Assembly (NCBI GenBank): GCA_022706175.1
Contig: JAKJDB010000154.1
Span: 1-6,628 of the forward strand
From: Candidatus Zhuqueibacterota bacterium
GTDB lineage: Bacteria; KSB1; UBA2214
DNA length: 6,628 nucleotides
Reading direction: 5' to 3'
Part shown: piece by piece, positions 5,900 to 6,628 of the stretch
Numbering within the stretch: position 1 is the first letter of the stretch
Layout: the number at the start of each line of letters is the position of its first letter
Program-made: the position numbers and the translations under genes
The notes under the pieces: model-generated
The model's database searches: none
The model's input: the letters and a program-made list of their open reading frames with translations, nothing else
Told to the model about the DNA's origin: nothing

Positions 5900-6453
5900 T
5901 ATGACAATGATTCACGCAGCCAATTAACCGGATTATATTTGATATATTCACGAATTCGATGCAATTCGATTTCATTGCGGATGATGTGTTCGTAATAATT
6001 GCGTTGCCAAGCCGACGTTCCCGGCGTGTGTCGGATTTCATTAATGCGTTTGGTGGTGGCCGATTTGAACCCGGCCACGAACGAGGCGATGGATTTGGGT
6101 TTGGGGCCCATGGGATTTTCAACGACATCCGGATTGGTAGGGGCGACCGGCCGGTCGCCCCTACGATCGATATCATGAATGATAACGATGCCGTGCAAAT
6201 GATCGGGCATGATGATGAATTCGTCCAATTCGATTTCCCGACGTATTTTCGCCGATTTCAACCATTCATCGTAGACGATACGGCCGCACGCGTTCAATTC
6301 TATTCCGTCATCGACGATGGTTCCAAATATGTTTTTATGATGATGCGCGCAAAGGGTCAAAAAATACGCACCGGCGCGGGAATAATCGTATCCCGCTAAC
6401 CGTATGGTGTGGCGGTGATGGATGTGGGGATTGAATGGGGTATTGCCATTCAT
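5899..6453 (-). CDS. REP-associated tyrosine transposase (RAYT, Y1/IS200-like HUH nuclease)
   Basis: A 184-aa single-strand DNA nuclease of the Y1 transposase family, of the kind thought to mobilise REP palindromes. The N-terminal RLAGYDYSRAGAYFLTLCAH (residues 18-37) is a typical RAYT start. The HUH metal-binding motif is H85-L86-H87 in IIMPDHLHGIVI, and the nucleophile is Tyr153 or Tyr154 in WQRNYYEHIIRN. KPKSIASFVAGFKSATTKRIN (118 on) is the conserved linker helix. Between HUH and linker, residues 97-106 (RRGDRPVAPT) are encoded by a perfect 28-bp palindrome, and the TAG stop is made by the edge of another copy. The core motifs are intact, so the enzyme is probably functional. The ATG at 6453 has no clear ribosome binding site; a hairpin lies 9 bases upstream. 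A second, truncated paralogue lies upstream on the same strand. Confidence 0.93.
   Translation of the reverse strand: MNGNTPFNPHIHHRHTIRLAGYDYSRAGAYFLTLCAHHHKNIFGTIVDDGIELNACGRIVYDEWLKSAKIRREIELDEFIIMPDHLHGIVIIHDIDRRGDRPVAPTNPDVVENPMGPKPKSIASFVAGFKSATTKRINEIRHTPGTSAWQRNYYEHIIRNEIELHRIREYIKYNPVNWLRESLS
6137..6164. repeat. REP-like palindrome, copy B, inside the RAYT reading frame
   Basis: A perfect 28-bp palindrome with half-site GTAGGGGCGACCGG. It begins with GTAG on both strands, the tetranucleotide that typically precedes REP hairpins recognised by RAYTs. It is read in frame as RRGDRPVAPT between the HUH motif and the linker of the RAYT, in a loop that varies in length in this family. Confidence 0.95.
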
Positions 6454-6462
6454 GCGAAAACC

Positions 6463-6480
6463 CGATTATTGGAATAATCG
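6463..6480. repeat. Hairpin upstream of the RAYT start
   Basis: CGATTATT (6463-6470) and AATAATCG (6473-6480) are exact inverted repeats around GG, 9 bases before the RAYT ATG on the minus strand. It sits where a ribosome binding site would be expected, and none is visible. It may limit translation, as leader hairpins do in IS200-like elements, or be a transposase-recognised end; both are inference. Confidence 0.5.
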
Positions 6481-6508
6481 CCGTTGCCAATAAATAAAAC
6501 GGTCGATT

Positions 6509-6628
6509 TTAATTTATCGGCCATTCTGTAGGGGCGACCGGCCGGTCGCCCCTACGGTCGTATGCATCGACATCATGAATAATAACGATGCCGTGCAAAT
6601 GATCGGGCATGATGATGAATTCGTCCAA
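6509..6628 (-). pseudogene. Second RAYT copy, 3'-truncated, running off the right edge
   Basis: The minus strand from 6628 reads LDEFIIMPDHLHGIVIIHD, identical to the intact RAYT around its HUH motif, then VDAYD, then RRGDRPVAPT from palindrome copy C, then EWPIN and a TAA stop at 6511-6509. It therefore stops just after the palindrome and lacks the linker helix and the catalytic tyrosine, so it should be inactive as a nuclease. Positions 6566-6628 match 6166-6228 with only two differences. The extra AYD codons are a 9-base in-frame difference. The N-terminal part is outside the window. Confidence 0.8.
6528..6555. repeat. REP-like palindrome, copy C, at the break of the truncated RAYT
   Basis: A perfect 28-bp palindrome identical to copy B, GTAG included on both strands. 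It is read in frame as RRGDRPVAPT in the truncated RAYT, and homology to the intact RAYT ends at it. It also lies about 75 bases upstream of the intact RAYT start, so that gene is bracketed by copies A and C. Confidence 0.95.

Noticed and set aside
5959..6399. Plus-strand open frame of 146 codons over the RAYT
   Set aside because: It is antisense to a RAYT with intact HUH and Tyr motifs. The shared RGDRPVAPT peptide comes only from the palindrome reading the same on both strands.

Overview
The window suggests a free-living, mesophilic-type bacterium with mixed base composition and several families of dispersed intergenic repeats. A right-handed beta-helix surface or secreted enzyme, a short-type LeuC and a REP-type transposase together would suit an environmental lineage of the FCB or candidate-phylum kind. 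There is no rRNA, tRNA or other phylogenetic marker, so this placement is a weak inference.

Layout, left to right. (1) Positions 2-1330, plus strand: the 3' part of a pectate-lyase-superfamily beta-helix protein. It runs in from the left edge, and its last ~20 residues look frameshifted or decayed. (2) 1331-1626: intergenic, holding a perfect GC-rich inverted repeat, a dispersed-repeat remnant and an AT-rich palindrome that overlaps the ribosome binding site of the next gene. (3) 1627-2886, plus strand: the large subunit of 3-isopropylmalate dehydratase (LeuC/HacA family, 419 aa) with all three cluster cysteines. No small-subunit gene is nearby. (4) 2887-3190: convergent intergenic region with remnants of two dispersed repeat families. 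(5) 5784-3191, minus strand: a two-gene unit of a double SWIM zinc-finger protein followed by an SNF2-family ATPase. The two overlap by two bases at TTGA. An A6 run just before the overlap would fuse the frames into one protein of about 864 aa after a single -1 slip or one added A. (6) 5880-6628, minus strand: a REP-associated tyrosine transposase (RAYT) module. A complete 184-aa RAYT carries one perfect 28-bp GC palindrome inside its reading frame, and a degenerate copy of the palindrome forms its stop codon. A third copy lies upstream, embedded in a second, 3'-truncated RAYT that leaves through the right edge.

The SWIM and SNF2 genes probably work together as a nucleic-acid-binding adaptor and a DNA translocase. 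LeuC belongs to leucine (or a related branched acid) biosynthesis. The RAYT and its palindromes form a self-associated repeat system, and the in-frame use of the palindrome is the most striking feature of the window. The other genes do not form an obvious single pathway.
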